Source: Alphaproteobacteria bacterium (GTDB taxonomy: Bacteria > Pseudomonadota > Alphaproteobacteria > Micropepsales > Micropepsaceae). From it: DNA of 64,000 nt. The notes beneath the pieces were generated by a model that saw only the letters and a program-made list of their open reading frames with translations, was not told where the DNA came from and searched no databases. The translations under genes and the position numbers were made by a program. Of this stretch, positions 27,415-40,714 are shown piece by piece. How positions within the stretch are numbered: position 1 is the stretch's first letter; each line of letters opens with the position of its first letter. The DNA lies in the NCBI GenBank assembly GCA_028871795.1, contig JAGWMG010000005.1, positions 209,494 to 273,493 of the forward strand. Direction: 5' to 3'.

Positions 27415-28137
27415 CTATTGCTTCAGGGTGTCGGGCGCGACGTCGATGTTGTTGATGTCATGGTTGCGCCTTTGCACATACATGCTGCGCATGGCGGCGT
27501 AATAGTCGATGGAGTTCCGCTCGACATCGCGCAGCGCCCCGATGCTGCGCGAACGCTGGTCGACCACCTTGAGCAGGTTCTCGCCGAGCGACACGTAAAG
27601 CTTGCCATCGTAAGTGACGTAACCCAGCGGATTGAAGTAATGGTCGACGAGAATCCTGCCGGCCAAGTCGCGCGGCAGGGTCGAGCCGAGAAGCGGCAGC
27701 ACCAGATAGGGCCCGCCCGGCACGCCATAAACCGCCAGGGTCTGGCCGAAGTCCTCGTCGTGTTCGGGAAGGCCCATCCCGGACGCGGGGTCCATGACGC
27801 CCAGAATGCCGATCGTCGTGTTGACGCCGAAGCGGCCGACCGCGTCGCCGGCTCGTGTCGCCTCGCCTTGCAATACGTCGTTGGCGAAGGTGACCGGCAA
27901 TGTCAGGTTGGAGAGGAAATTGTGCACTCCGTTGCGGGCGGCATCGGGCACGGCCGACTTGTAATAACTCGCCGCCGGCAGCGCGGCGTGCTTGTCGAGG
28001 GTGTGATTGAACGCGAAGACTTGGCGATTGACGGGTTCGAAGGGGTCCCAGACGGAATCATCATAGTTGCCGCTGCTTGCGCAGCCGCCCAGCAACAGGG
28101 TAACAACCATCGCGGCCCAAAATGAGCGTAGCGTCAC
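27415..28137 (-). CDS. mlaA: MlaA-family outer-membrane lipoprotein (hopanoid-linked copy)
   Basis: A lipoprotein of 240 residues. The lipobox LLGGC has Cys19 as the modified residue. The MlaA/VacJ signature begins with DPFEPVNRQVFAFN and includes LPVTFANDVLQGE, GMGLPEHDEDFGQTLAVYGV and RNSIDYYAAMRS. MlaA removes phospholipids from the outer leaflet of the outer membrane together with MlaC and MlaFEDB. Here it is upstream of hpnN, suggesting an outer-membrane partner for the hopanoid exporter; this role is inferred. A second copy is encoded at 33685-34407. Confidence 0.9.
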   Translation of the reverse strand: MTLRSFWAAMVVTLLLGGCASSGNYDDSVWDPFEPVNRQVFAFNHTLDKHAALPAASYYKSAVPDAARNGVHNFLSNLTLPVTFANDVLQGEATRAGDAVGRFGVNTTIGILGVMDPASGMGLPEHDEDFGQTLAVYGVPGGPYLVLPLLGSTLPRDLAGRILVDHYFNPLGYVTYDGKLYVSLGENLLKVVDQRSRSIGALRDVERNSIDYYAAMRSMYVQRRNHDINNIDVAPDTLKQ

Positions 28138-28165
28138 GTTCGATCACCCCACCAACAGCGGGAAC

Positions 28166-28194
28166 GATACAGAGAGTCGCAGGGGTGCGTCCAA
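28166..28194 (-). promoter_or_regulatory. Candidate sigma-70 promoter of mlaA-hpnN
   Basis: On the reverse strand TTGGAC (28194-28189) is followed after 17 bp by TGTATC (28171-28166), about 29 bp before the mlaA start. The spacing is ideal and the hexamers are fair matches. If real, it separates mlaA-hpnN from uxaA upstream. Confidence 0.4.
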
Positions 28195-28237
28195 TCCTCA
28201 TTTTCCACCAGAAGAACAGAGGTTTACGTAGCGGTCG

Positions 28238-29767
28238 CTACATCACGGCGCCGATGTGCCAGGGCACGAACTCCAGGTCGCCGTAGCCCAGCTCCTCGCT
28301 TTTGGTCTTCTTGCCGGATGCAACGTCCAGCATGGTGTCGAGGATTTCCGCGCCCTTTTCCGCCACGCTGGCCTCGCCCGTTGCGATCGTCCCGCAGTTG
28401 ATGTCCATGTCGTCCGCCATGCGCCGGTAGATGTCGCTGTTGGTGGCGAGCTTGATGGACGGCGAAGGCTTGCAGCCATAGGCCGAGCCGCGTCCGGTGG
28501 TGAAGGCGAGCAGGTTGGCGCCCGAGGCGACCTGTCCGGTGGCGGAGCAGGGGTCGAGGCCCGGGCTGTCCATGAACACGAGTCCGTGCGTCTTCACCGG
28601 TTTGGCATACTCGAACACGTCCATCAGCGGCGAAGTTCCTCCCTTGGCGACCGCGCCCAGCGATTTTTCCAGGATGGTCGTCAGTCCGCCGGCCTTGTTG
28701 CCGGGCGTCGGGTTGTTGTTCATCTCCATGTTGTTGATGGCGGTGTAGTTTTCCCACCATTTGATGCGCCCGCGCAGCGTCTCGACCAGATCCGGCGAAG
28801 CGGCGCGCGCGTAAAGCAGATGTTCGGCGCCGTAGATTTCCGGCGTCTCCGACAAGATGACGGTGCCGCCCAGCGCCACCAGCCTGTCCGACGCGTTGCC
28901 CAGCGCGGGGTTGGCGGTGACGCCCGACCACGCGTCCGAGCCGCCGCATTGCAGGCCGACGACCAGCGCGCTCGCCGGCTGCTCGCTGCGCTCGGCGCGA
29001 TTGACCTCGGGCAACATCGTCTTCAGGCGTTGCAGTCCTTCGGCGACGGCCTTTCTGGTGCCGCCGGCGTCCTGGATGTTGTAGGCCTGGAAACGCGGAC
29101 CTTCGCTGAGGCCATAGTCCTTCCGCAGGCGCGCGATCTGGATGACTTCGCAGCCCAGTCCGACCAGCAGCACCGCGCCGAAATTCGGATTGGCGGCGGT
29201 CCCCCACAACGTGCGCACCAGCAGATCGTAATTCTCGCCGGAGCCGGCCATGCCGCAGCCGCTCGTATGGGTGATGGGAACGATGCCGTCGATGTTGGGA
29301 TAGTCGCGCAGCAGGCCGCTCTTCTCGGCGGCTGCGGCGATGAAGCGGGCGACCGAGGCCGAGCAGTTCACGCTGGTCAGCACGGCGACATAGTTGCGCG
29401 TGCCGACGCGTCCGTCGTCGCGCCGGTATCCCATGAACATGCGCGGCGCTTCGCTGGCGCGGAAGACGGACCGCGTCTCGGCTTTGGAGCGCAGATCCGA
29501 GGTGACGACGTTGTGCACATGCACATGCGTGCCCGGTGCGATGTCCTGTGTCGCCACGCCGATCACCTGGCCATATTTGCGCACAGGCTCGCCCGCGGCA
29601 ATGGCGCGCGTGGCGATCTTGTGGCCGAAGGGAATGGCATCGAGCATCGTGAGCTTCTCTGGCGCGATCTTCGTGCCGGCGGGGAGCGAGCGGGCGGCGA
29701 CGACCACATTGTCGCTGGGATGGAGACGGATGACACCGGTGTCTAGAAGTGCGCTCCGATCCGCCAC
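28238..29767 (-). CDS. uxaA: Altronate dehydratase UxaA
   Basis: Dehydrates D-altronate, from galacturonate, to KDG, which KdgK and KdgA then degrade. The protein is 509 residues, close to the E. coli 495. The N-terminal SAF-like segment (VVVAARSLPAGTKI) and the main UxaA domain with ITHTSGCGMAGSGENY, LQCGGSDAWSGVTANPALG and CSATGQVASGANLLAFTTGRGSA are visible. GTG 29767 is favoured because GGAG lies eight bases upstream; an earlier TTG (29815) has no such site. Codons 8-13 (LDTGVI) are encoded by an operator-like palindrome. uxaB and uxaC are not adjacent, so the rest of the galacturonate branch is elsewhere or absent. Confidence 0.9.
   Translation of the reverse strand: MADRSALLDTGVIRLHPSDNVVVAARSLPAGTKIAPEKLTMLDAIPFGHKIATRAIAAGEPVRKYGQVIGVATQDIAPGTHVHVHNVVTSDLRSKAETRSVFRASEAPRMFMGYRRDDGRVGTRNYVAVLTSVNCSASVARFIAAAAEKSGLLRDYPNIDGIVPITHTSGCGMAGSGENYDLLVRTLWGTAANPNFGAVLLVGLGCEVIQIARLRKDYGLSEGPRFQAYNIQDAGGTRKAVAEGLQRLKTMLPEVNRAERSEQPASALVVGLQCGGSDAWSGVTANPALGNASDRLVALGGTVILSETPEIYGAEHLLYARAASPDLVETLRGRIKWWENYTAINNMEMNNNPTPGNKAGGLTTILEKSLGAVAKGGTSPLMDVFEYAKPVKTHGLVFMDSPGLDPCSATGQVASGANLLAFTTGRGSAYGCKPSPSIKLATNSDIYRRMADDMDINCGTIATGEASVAEKGAEILDTMLDVASGKKTKSEELGYGDLEFVPWHIGAVM
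29731..29744. promoter_or_regulatory. Operator-like palindrome inside the uxaA coding start
   Basis: TGACACCGGTGTCT matches the perfect operator at 3605-3618 in 13 of 14 positions. It begins 21 bases inside uxaA, at codons 8-13. A TACAAT hexamer on the reverse strand at 29808-29803 would put the site some 50 bp downstream of the transcription start, where a bound repressor could block elongation. Confidence 0.45.
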
Positions 29768-30030
29768 GATGAGAACTCCCGTAATTTTTGCTAGGTCGGG
29801 GCATTGTAGGGCCAAATCCGGCGCTGGGAAATGCGGATGACCTCAAATCTGAAATCTACGGAATGGGTCCGAAGCACGCGGAGCCACAGAATGTAGGCTC
29901 GAAGCCCGATGATGCTCTGCCAGAATGACTAGAATTGTTTTCGGTAATGTTGCCGCGATGTCACGGGAAACCCAAGGAATCCTTTGAGTTTTGCGCCTAC
30001 GATCTGCTAAATTAATGGCGGTAATCTAGG

Positions 30031-31182
30031 ATGAATCTAAAGTACTTTGGTGCCATGAGGGGCCTGAACCGCGCGCTGGTTGTCGTCGCGGGCGTTGTCG
30101 TGTCCATCGCGACCGCCTTGCCGTCGCTCGCGCTCGAGTTGGCCGACGCACCAAAGGTAACCGCTGTCACGGCACCGGCCACGCGCCTTGCAGACTATTC
30201 GTTCAAGCTCGATCTGCCGGCGCTGATGCCGGGGCTTTCCTCTGGCCCGCAGGATCTTTCGCGTTACGCCACGAACGAAGTCGCCAGCGAGTTCGTGGTG
30301 TTCGACGGCGTCAGTCTCATTGCCGGGTTCAACGTCGACATGGCGCGTATGCTCGACCGCTACGCGCCGACCGCCAACGCCTATAACGGGCTTTTCACTT
30401 CCGCTTCGGCGGTGGGTTCGCCGTTTGTGTCGTTGTCGAGCGGCGGATCGTTCATCGGCGCGAGTGCGGCGCTCGCCGACGGTCTGCGCCTCAGCTTCGG
30501 TCAGGCATCCAGCAGGCCTGGTCTTAATCCGTATTTGCTGACGCCGCGTCTGGCTTTGGCCGGCCTCGGCGGCGCCGGCCTTCCCTACGATGCGCGCAGC
30601 ACGGATTCGCTGGTTGCCGGCGTGTCGTGGAATTTCGCGAAATGGGGCGGGCTCGACTTTACGGCATCGCAGACGACGGAACGCGGCGGCGCCTTGGGCG
30701 CAAGCAATTCTGCGATCGACACCGCACGGACTTCCGCCCTCGGCCTCTCGGCACATTTGGGCTTCGGCGGGGGATGGGTGACGACGGCATCGTACAGCGA
30801 CGGCACCACCCAGCTCGATCTGCGGCCTGGCGCCTCGACCGTCGGCGCGGAGTCGGAATTGCACCTGCACTCCTATGGCATCGCCATAGCCAAGCAGGGC
30901 CTGTTCGGCCGCAACGATGCGCTCGGCGTGGCGTTCTCGCGTCCCGCGCCGAACTACGACGAGGGCACGTTTGCGACCAGCAATTCGGGCGACATGCAGT
31001 TTTTCGGCCGCGACAAGCTGTTCGCGGGCGCGGCGCCGGAAACCGATTTCGAGCTCGGCTACATGACCAAGTTCTTCGGCAATTCCGTCGCCCTGCAGGC
31101 CAACGCCGCCTACCAGACGAATTTCGGCGGCCAGACCGGCAACCAGTTCTCGCTGCTGAGCCGGGCGAAGATCAAGTTCTGA
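30031..31182 (+). CDS. Outer-membrane beta-barrel protein, autotransporter-barrel-like, unknown role
   Basis: A 383-residue exported protein. A long signal peptide with two possible starts (ATG 30031 and ATG 30055) ends near PSLALE. The mature part is rich in alternating hydrophobic/polar stretches with Gly, Ser and aromatic residues and ends in Phe (LLSRAKIKF), as outer-membrane barrels do. The last 230 residues, with RNDALGVAFSRPAP, FELGYMTKFFGNSVAL and AAYQTNF, resemble the C-terminal barrel of subtilisin-type autotransporters of Caulobacterales, but no protease domain precedes it. It stands alone, divergent from uxaA and upstream of ettA. Function unknown. Confidence 0.65.
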   Translation: MNLKYFGAMRGLNRALVVVAGVVVSIATALPSLALELADAPKVTAVTAPATRLADYSFKLDLPALMPGLSSGPQDLSRYATNEVASEFVVFDGVSLIAGFNVDMARMLDRYAPTANAYNGLFTSASAVGSPFVSLSSGGSFIGASAALADGLRLSFGQASSRPGLNPYLLTPRLALAGLGGAGLPYDARSTDSLVAGVSWNFAKWGGLDFTASQTTERGGALGASNSAIDTARTSALGLSAHLGFGGGWVTTASYSDGTTQLDLRPGASTVGAESELHLHSYGIAIAKQGLFGRNDALGVAFSRPAPNYDEGTFATSNSGDMQFFGRDKLFAGAAPETDFELGYMTKFFGNSVALQANAAYQTNFGGQTGNQFSLLSRAKIKF

Positions 31183-31188
31183 TCGTCC

Positions 31189-31238
31189 ATGGCCGGGCTC
31201 GACCCTGCCATCCGTGACCGGGCTTGACCCGGCCACCC
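31189..31238. repeat. Tandem pair of 25-bp palindromic repeats
   Basis: Two adjacent imperfect copies, 31189-31213 and 31214-31238, each have the form GGCCGGG-CTCGA-CCCTGCC or ACCGGGCTTGACCCGGCCA. Every copy can form its own hairpin. They lie between the barrel gene and ettA, right after the barrel stop codon. Such repeats are common between genes in high-GC alphaproteobacteria; they may aid termination or mRNA stability. Confidence 0.6.
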
Positions 31239-31287
31239 AGGCATCTACAACCCCGACACTCCAGACGCCGCCGCAAAGGAACCGACG

Positions 31288-32946
<1,659 letters not shown>

Positions 32947-32949
32947 CGC

Positions 32950-33579
32950 CTAGCGGATTTGCTGCGCCTTCTTCTTCAAGCTCGATATGAGCGTGGGGAC
33001 GTCGCCGTTGTTCTGGCCGAGGTACGAGGTGAACTCGCTTCTCTGCATCTCGCGCAGCCACACGCCTTCGACCGAGAAGTCGATCACCGCCAGCCGTCCG
33101 TTCCGGCCGACGACCCGGAAATCCACCTCGAGCGGTTTCGCTTCGTGGCTTTTCGCCGGATCGATCATCACGGTCTTGACGACGCTTTCGTCCGCGGCCA
33201 GCGGATAGGAACCCGTCACTTGCAACGTCTGGCCGGAAAACTTGTTGAAATAGGTCTGATAAACCGCCAGCGCGTAATCCTTGAACGCGTCATCGAATGC
33301 GGCCAGATCGTCGGGCGATGCCGAGCGCCTGTACTGGCCCAGGGTATAGTCGGCAATGGTCTTAATATCGGTCAGCCCGAGCAGGAACACCTGGAACTGC
33401 GTGCGGCGCTGATCCTTGCTGAGTTGCTTGTTGTTGAGGATCGTTAGTCCCTTCTGCACGTTGTCCGTGATGTATTGCTCGGCCGGGGTCGCCGCCTGTG
33501 CCGGCGCCAAAAATCCCGCGAAGCCTGCGGCAAGAACCAGGATTGCGAGCATCAGCCGAAGGGGCTGCGTTGCGGCCAT
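32950..33579 (-). CDS. mlaC: MlaC-family periplasmic phospholipid-binding protein
   Basis: A 209-residue exported protein. The signal peptide ends near APAQA (residue 29). The MlaC/Ttg2D fold is recognisable from FNKFSGQTLQVTGSYPL, DFRVVGRNGRLAVIDFSVEG and the C-terminal SYLGQNNGDVPTLI. ATG 33579 is chosen because AAGGA precedes it; an earlier ATG at 33609 lacks one. It should ferry phospholipid between MlaA and an inner-membrane MlaFEDB complex, which is not in the window. It lies downstream of the second mlaA with a 105-bp gap and 3 bp from the convergent ettA stop. Confidence 0.9.
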   Translation of the reverse strand: MAATQPLRLMLAILVLAAGFAGFLAPAQAATPAEQYITDNVQKGLTILNNKQLSKDQRRTQFQVFLLGLTDIKTIADYTLGQYRRSASPDDLAAFDDAFKDYALAVYQTYFNKFSGQTLQVTGSYPLAADESVVKTVMIDPAKSHEAKPLEVDFRVVGRNGRLAVIDFSVEGVWLREMQRSEFTSYLGQNNGDVPTLISSLKKKAQQIR

Positions 33580-33684
33580 GACGTAGTGTCCTTGGGGAAA
33601 CTTGTACATCCGTCAGCGAACCTCCCATTTCTCGAACCCAGAGGTAATCGTCGGCTGCGCTTGTGGCAAGTTCGTGGCGGCGGT

Positions 33685-34407
33685 TCACTCTTCCGAAGGT
33701 TGCGGCGCTCCCGGCGCGCCGTTGTGGATTTCGTTGGCCCGGTATTGCCTGTAGAGGCTGCGGGTTGCCGCATAATAATCCAGCGAGTTGCGCTCTACAT
33801 CGTCCACGGTCTCCATGTTGCGCGCGCGAAGGTCGAGCAACGTGAAGTAGTTGCGCCCGACGATCCACCAAGGATGCTGTTTGATCCGGATGTAGATGGT
33901 GGGATCGAAGAAGATGTCCACCACGCGTCCGACGGCGTCGCGCGGCGGCGCGGGCCCGAACAGGGGCAGGACTATGTAAGGCCCTTCGTCCATGCCCCAG
34001 ACCGCCAGGGTCTGACCGAAATCCTCGCTGTGTTCAGGAATGCCCATTCCCGACGCCACGTCGAACAAACCGGCGAGGCCCACGATGGAGTTCAGGGTGA
34101 ACCGGGTGAGGGTCTGGGTGGCCCGCTTGGACTCGCCTTGCAGCACATCGTTGGCGAAAGTGACGGGAAGATCCAAGGTTGTCAGAGTGTTATGGATCGA
34201 CTCGCGGAGCGGCTGGGGGATGTTGCGGTTGTAGGATCGAGCCGTGGGATGCAAGGTCCAGTCATCAAGTTTCTGGTTGTAAGCGAAGATTTCCCGGTTT
34301 GTAGCTTCGTACGGGTCGTTGTTGGCGAGTGCGTCCGGGCTTGATGTGCCGCAGGCCGAAAGGCACAACGCGGCCAAAATTGCCGCAAATGGTAGGAATT
34401 TGCGCAT
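33685..34407 (-). CDS. mlaA: MlaA-family outer-membrane lipoprotein, second copy
   Basis: A 240-residue lipoprotein with lipobox LSAC (Cys19), the MlaA start motif DPYEATNREIFAYN, LPVTFANDVLQGE, GMGIPEHSEDFGQTLAVWG and ERNSLDYYAATRSLYRQY. It is the same length as the copy upstream of hpnN and clearly related. It is paired with mlaC on the same strand. An acidic/Pro tail (APQPSEE) ends the protein. Two MlaA proteins, one beside hpnN and one beside mlaC, suggest division of labour between hopanoid and phospholipid handling; this is inference. Confidence 0.92.
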   Translation of the reverse strand: MRKFLPFAAILAALCLSACGTSSPDALANNDPYEATNREIFAYNQKLDDWTLHPTARSYNRNIPQPLRESIHNTLTTLDLPVTFANDVLQGESKRATQTLTRFTLNSIVGLAGLFDVASGMGIPEHSEDFGQTLAVWGMDEGPYIVLPLFGPAPPRDAVGRVVDIFFDPTIYIRIKQHPWWIVGRNYFTLLDLRARNMETVDDVERNSLDYYAATRSLYRQYRANEIHNGAPGAPQPSEE

Positions 34408-34490
34408 CTCCCGCGCCCCGGTTTACCCAAGGGCGCCCCCCCTCGAGTTCTTTTAGCGCCTTTTTCTCTTGGCGTCTTGCATCGGCGGAT

Positions 34491-34512
34491 CATATAAAGA
34501 TATGTTTATATG
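34491..34512. promoter_or_regulatory. 22-bp inverted repeat upstream of the ArsR-metF-metH operon
   Basis: CATATAAA (34491-34498) and TTTATATG (34505-34512) are perfect inverted halves around a 6-base spacer GATATG. The repeat ends 18 bp before the regulator ATG and overlaps where a -10 element would fall (TTGCAT at 34477-34482 as -35). Winged-helix ArsR proteins bind such palindromes, and similar AT-rich repeats are described for SahR-type methionine regulators. Probably an autoregulatory operator. Confidence 0.65.
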
Positions 34513-34530
34513 TGTTGTCAGGAGTCCAAA

Positions 34531-35499
34531 ATGGACAAACTTGTTGCCATGCTGCGAGCGGCCGGCGATCCCACGCGCCTGCGCCTGCTGCTTTTGCTGC
34601 GTCAGGCGGAGCTCACGGTCAGCGAATTGATCGAGATTGTCGGCCAAAGCCAGCCGCGGGTCTCGCGCCATTTGAAGCTCTTATGCGGCGCTGGCCTGAT
34701 CGAGCGGTTCAAGGAAGGAAGCTGGGTTTTTTACAGGGCCACCGACGAAGGGCGGGGTGCGGCGCTCGGCACCACGCTGTCGGATTTGGCGCGGGGACCT
34801 CATCAGCCCGACTTGAAGCGGCTGTCGGCGGTGCGCGAAGGCCGCGCCGCGGAGGCCGCCGCTTACTTCAAGGCGAACGCCTCGGAATGGGGCCGCATCC
34901 GCGCGCTGCATGCGCCGGAAAAAGACGTCGAGGCCGCCATTGTCCGCCACCTGGGCGGCCAGCCGATCGAGCATCTGCTGGACGCCGGGACGGGAACCGG
35001 GCGCATGCTGGAGCTGCTGGCTGCGCAGGTGAAGCGCGCCGTCGGCGTCGATGTCAGTCCCGAGATGCTGGCGATCGCGCGCGATCGTCTGATGCGGTCG
35101 AACCTGGCGCATTGCCAGGTTCGGCAAGGCGACACCTATCGCTTGCCGTTCCCCTCGGGCGGGACGTTGGCCGGTTTCGACGCGGTGCTGTTTCACCAGG
35201 TGCTGCATTACCTCGACGATCCGGCCGCCGCCGTCGCCGAGGCGGGGCGCGTGATGCGCGCCGGAGGCCGCATGCTGATCGCTGACTTCGCGCCGCACGA
35301 ACTGGAATTCCTCCGCGAGGACTTCGCCCATCGCCGGCTTGGATTCTCCGACCGCGAAGTACAGGGCTGGTTCGCCGCCGCCGGCTTGCGGCCCTTGGCG
35401 GTGGAAGCGATCGCGCCGCACGCCGCTTCGAAGGAAAAATTGACGGTGAAGATCTGGCTTGCCGTTTCGGCCGCCAAGTCCCGCGCGGAGGCGGCATGA
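34531..35499 (+). CDS. ArsR-type regulator fused to a SAM-dependent methyltransferase domain
   Basis: A 322-residue two-domain protein. Residues 1-90 form an ArsR winged helix-turn-helix (GDPTRLRLLLLL, then QPRVSRHLKLLCGAGLIE). Residues 130-322 form a class I methyltransferase domain with the SAM-binding motif LLDAGTGTGRML (151-157) and FDAVLFHQVLHYLDDP. The ATG 34531 has AGGAG in front. Its stop overlaps metF by ATGA. The methyltransferase-like domain probably senses SAM or SAH and the protein represses its own operon through the repeat at 34491-34512. Fusions of this sort upstream of metF/metH occur in other alphaproteobacteria. Confidence 0.9.
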   Translation: MDKLVAMLRAAGDPTRLRLLLLLRQAELTVSELIEIVGQSQPRVSRHLKLLCGAGLIERFKEGSWVFYRATDEGRGAALGTTLSDLARGPHQPDLKRLSAVREGRAAEAAAYFKANASEWGRIRALHAPEKDVEAAIVRHLGGQPIEHLLDAGTGTGRMLELLAAQVKRAVGVDVSPEMLAIARDRLMRSNLAHCQVRQGDTYRLPFPSGGTLAGFDAVLFHQVLHYLDDPAAAVAEAGRVMRAGGRMLIADFAPHELEFLREDFAHRRLGFSDREVQGWFAAAGLRPLAVEAIAPHAASKEKLTVKIWLAVSAAKSRAEAA

Positions 35500-36376
35500 G
35501 CCTCGAAGACCTCGTCGCGGACAGCCGCCCCATCGGCGTGTCGTTCGAATTCTTTCCGCCGAAGACTGCGCAGATGGAGGAGCAGCTCTGGCGGGCGGTG
35601 AAGCGGCTGGAGCCGCTACAGCCAGCCTTCGTCTCCGTCACTTATGGCGCGGGCGGCTCGACGCGCGACCGCACGCACGCCACGGTCAAGCGGATCGTCG
35701 AGGAAACGACGCTCAAGCCCGCGGCGCATCTTACCTGCGTCGCCGCCACGCGCCACGAGGTCGAAGACGTCGTGCGCTCCTATTGGCGGGCGGGCGTGCG
35801 CCATATCGTGGCCTTGCGCGGCGACATGCCGGAGGCCGGCGCCCCCTACGCTTCGCATCCGGATGGTTATGACTCCACGCCGAAGCTGATCGAGAGCATC
35901 CGGGCCGTCGCGGCGTTCACGGTCAGTGTCTCCTGTTATCCCGAACGCCATCCGGATTCGCCTTCGTTCGAGCACGATCTCGATCTCTTGAAACGCAAGG
36001 TGGAAGCGGGCGCCTCGCGCGCCATCAGCCAGTTCTGCTTCGACAGCGATGCGGTGGCGCGCCTGCGCGACCGCGCCGACCGGTGGGGCATTTCCGTGCC
36101 CATCGTGCCCGGCCTGATGCCGACGACGAATTTCAAGGGCATTGCGCGCATGGCGGCGCGTTGCGGGGCAAGCATCCCCGCCTGGCTGTCGCGTCTCTAC
36201 GAGGGCCTCGACGACGATCTCGAGAGCCGGCGCGTTATCGCCGCATCGGTGCTCGCCGAACAGGTCGTGCAGCTGCACGCGCACGGCTTCGACCAGTTTC
36301 ATTTCTACACGCTCAACCAGGCCGACCTCACCTACGCGACGTGCCGGATATTGGGGTTGGTGCCAAAGGATTTGCC

Positions 36377-36380
<4 letters not shown>
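35496..36380 (+). CDS. metF: 5,10-methylenetetrahydrofolate reductase MetF
   Basis: An FAD enzyme of 294 residues that reduces methylene-THF to 5-methyl-THF, the methyl donor of Met[10 protein letters not shown] near residue 11, the substrate/FAD contacts [20 protein letters not shown], and [10 protein letters not shown] are seen. The start overlaps the regulator stop and the stop overlaps metH, both by ATGA, so regulator, metF and metH are translationally coupled. Confidence 0.95.
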
Positions 36381-40086
<3,706 letters not shown>

Positions 40087-40090
<4 letters not shown>

Positions 40091-40710
40091 CGCCGCTCCA
40101 GCCAGGCGAGCCGCAGCGCCAGTCCCAGCATCACGCTGGCGGAAATCCAGCCCAGGATCTTCCCGATCACGGGGTTGGCGCGCAGCCTGTCCGCCAGCCT
40201 GCCGCCGCCCAGCGCCACCGCGCAATTGACCGCCGTGCCGGAAGCGACGAAGGCGATGCCGAGCAGCAGGATTTGCAGCCACGCAGGCCCCGCGTCTCGG
40301 ACCACGAATTGCGGTAGGAAGGCGATGAAGAAGATCGCGACTTTGGGATTGAGAACGTCGGTCAACACACCTTGCCGGAACGCGGCGCGCACGGATTGTT
40401 CCGTGTCTGGCGCGCTCAGGTGCAGCGGGCGACGCAACATGCCGATGGCGATCCACACCAGATAGGCCGCACCGACATAGCGCACGATGTCGAAGGCGAG
40501 CGGCCACGCCGCGAACAGCGCCGCCAGACCGAATGCCGTCAAGATCGTGTAGAAGATTGCGCCCGTGCCGATGCCCAGTGCCGCCGCCAAGCCGGCGCGT
40601 GTGCCGCGATGGGCGGCCTGCGCCAGGACGAAGGTCATGTCGGGACCTGGCGTCAGGTTCAGCGCCAGCGCGCCCGCCATGAACAGCGCATACAGATGAA
40701 AATGGAACAT
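40087..40710 (-). CDS. LysE/RhtB-family amino-acid exporter
   Basis: A 207-residue inner-membrane protein with about six hydrophobic segments and the RhtB signature [20 protein letters not shown] near the N-terminus, followed by [17 protein letters not shown] and a conserved NPKVAIFF. Members export amino acids such as homoserine, threonine or leucine. ATG 40710 has GGGAAG eight bases ahead; an earlier in-frame start lies in the neighbouring gene. It is 4 bp downstream of the PEBP gene on the same strand. Substrate unknown; export of methionine or homoserine would fit the metH neighbour but is speculation. Confidence 0.88.
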
Positions 40711-40714
40711 GCGG

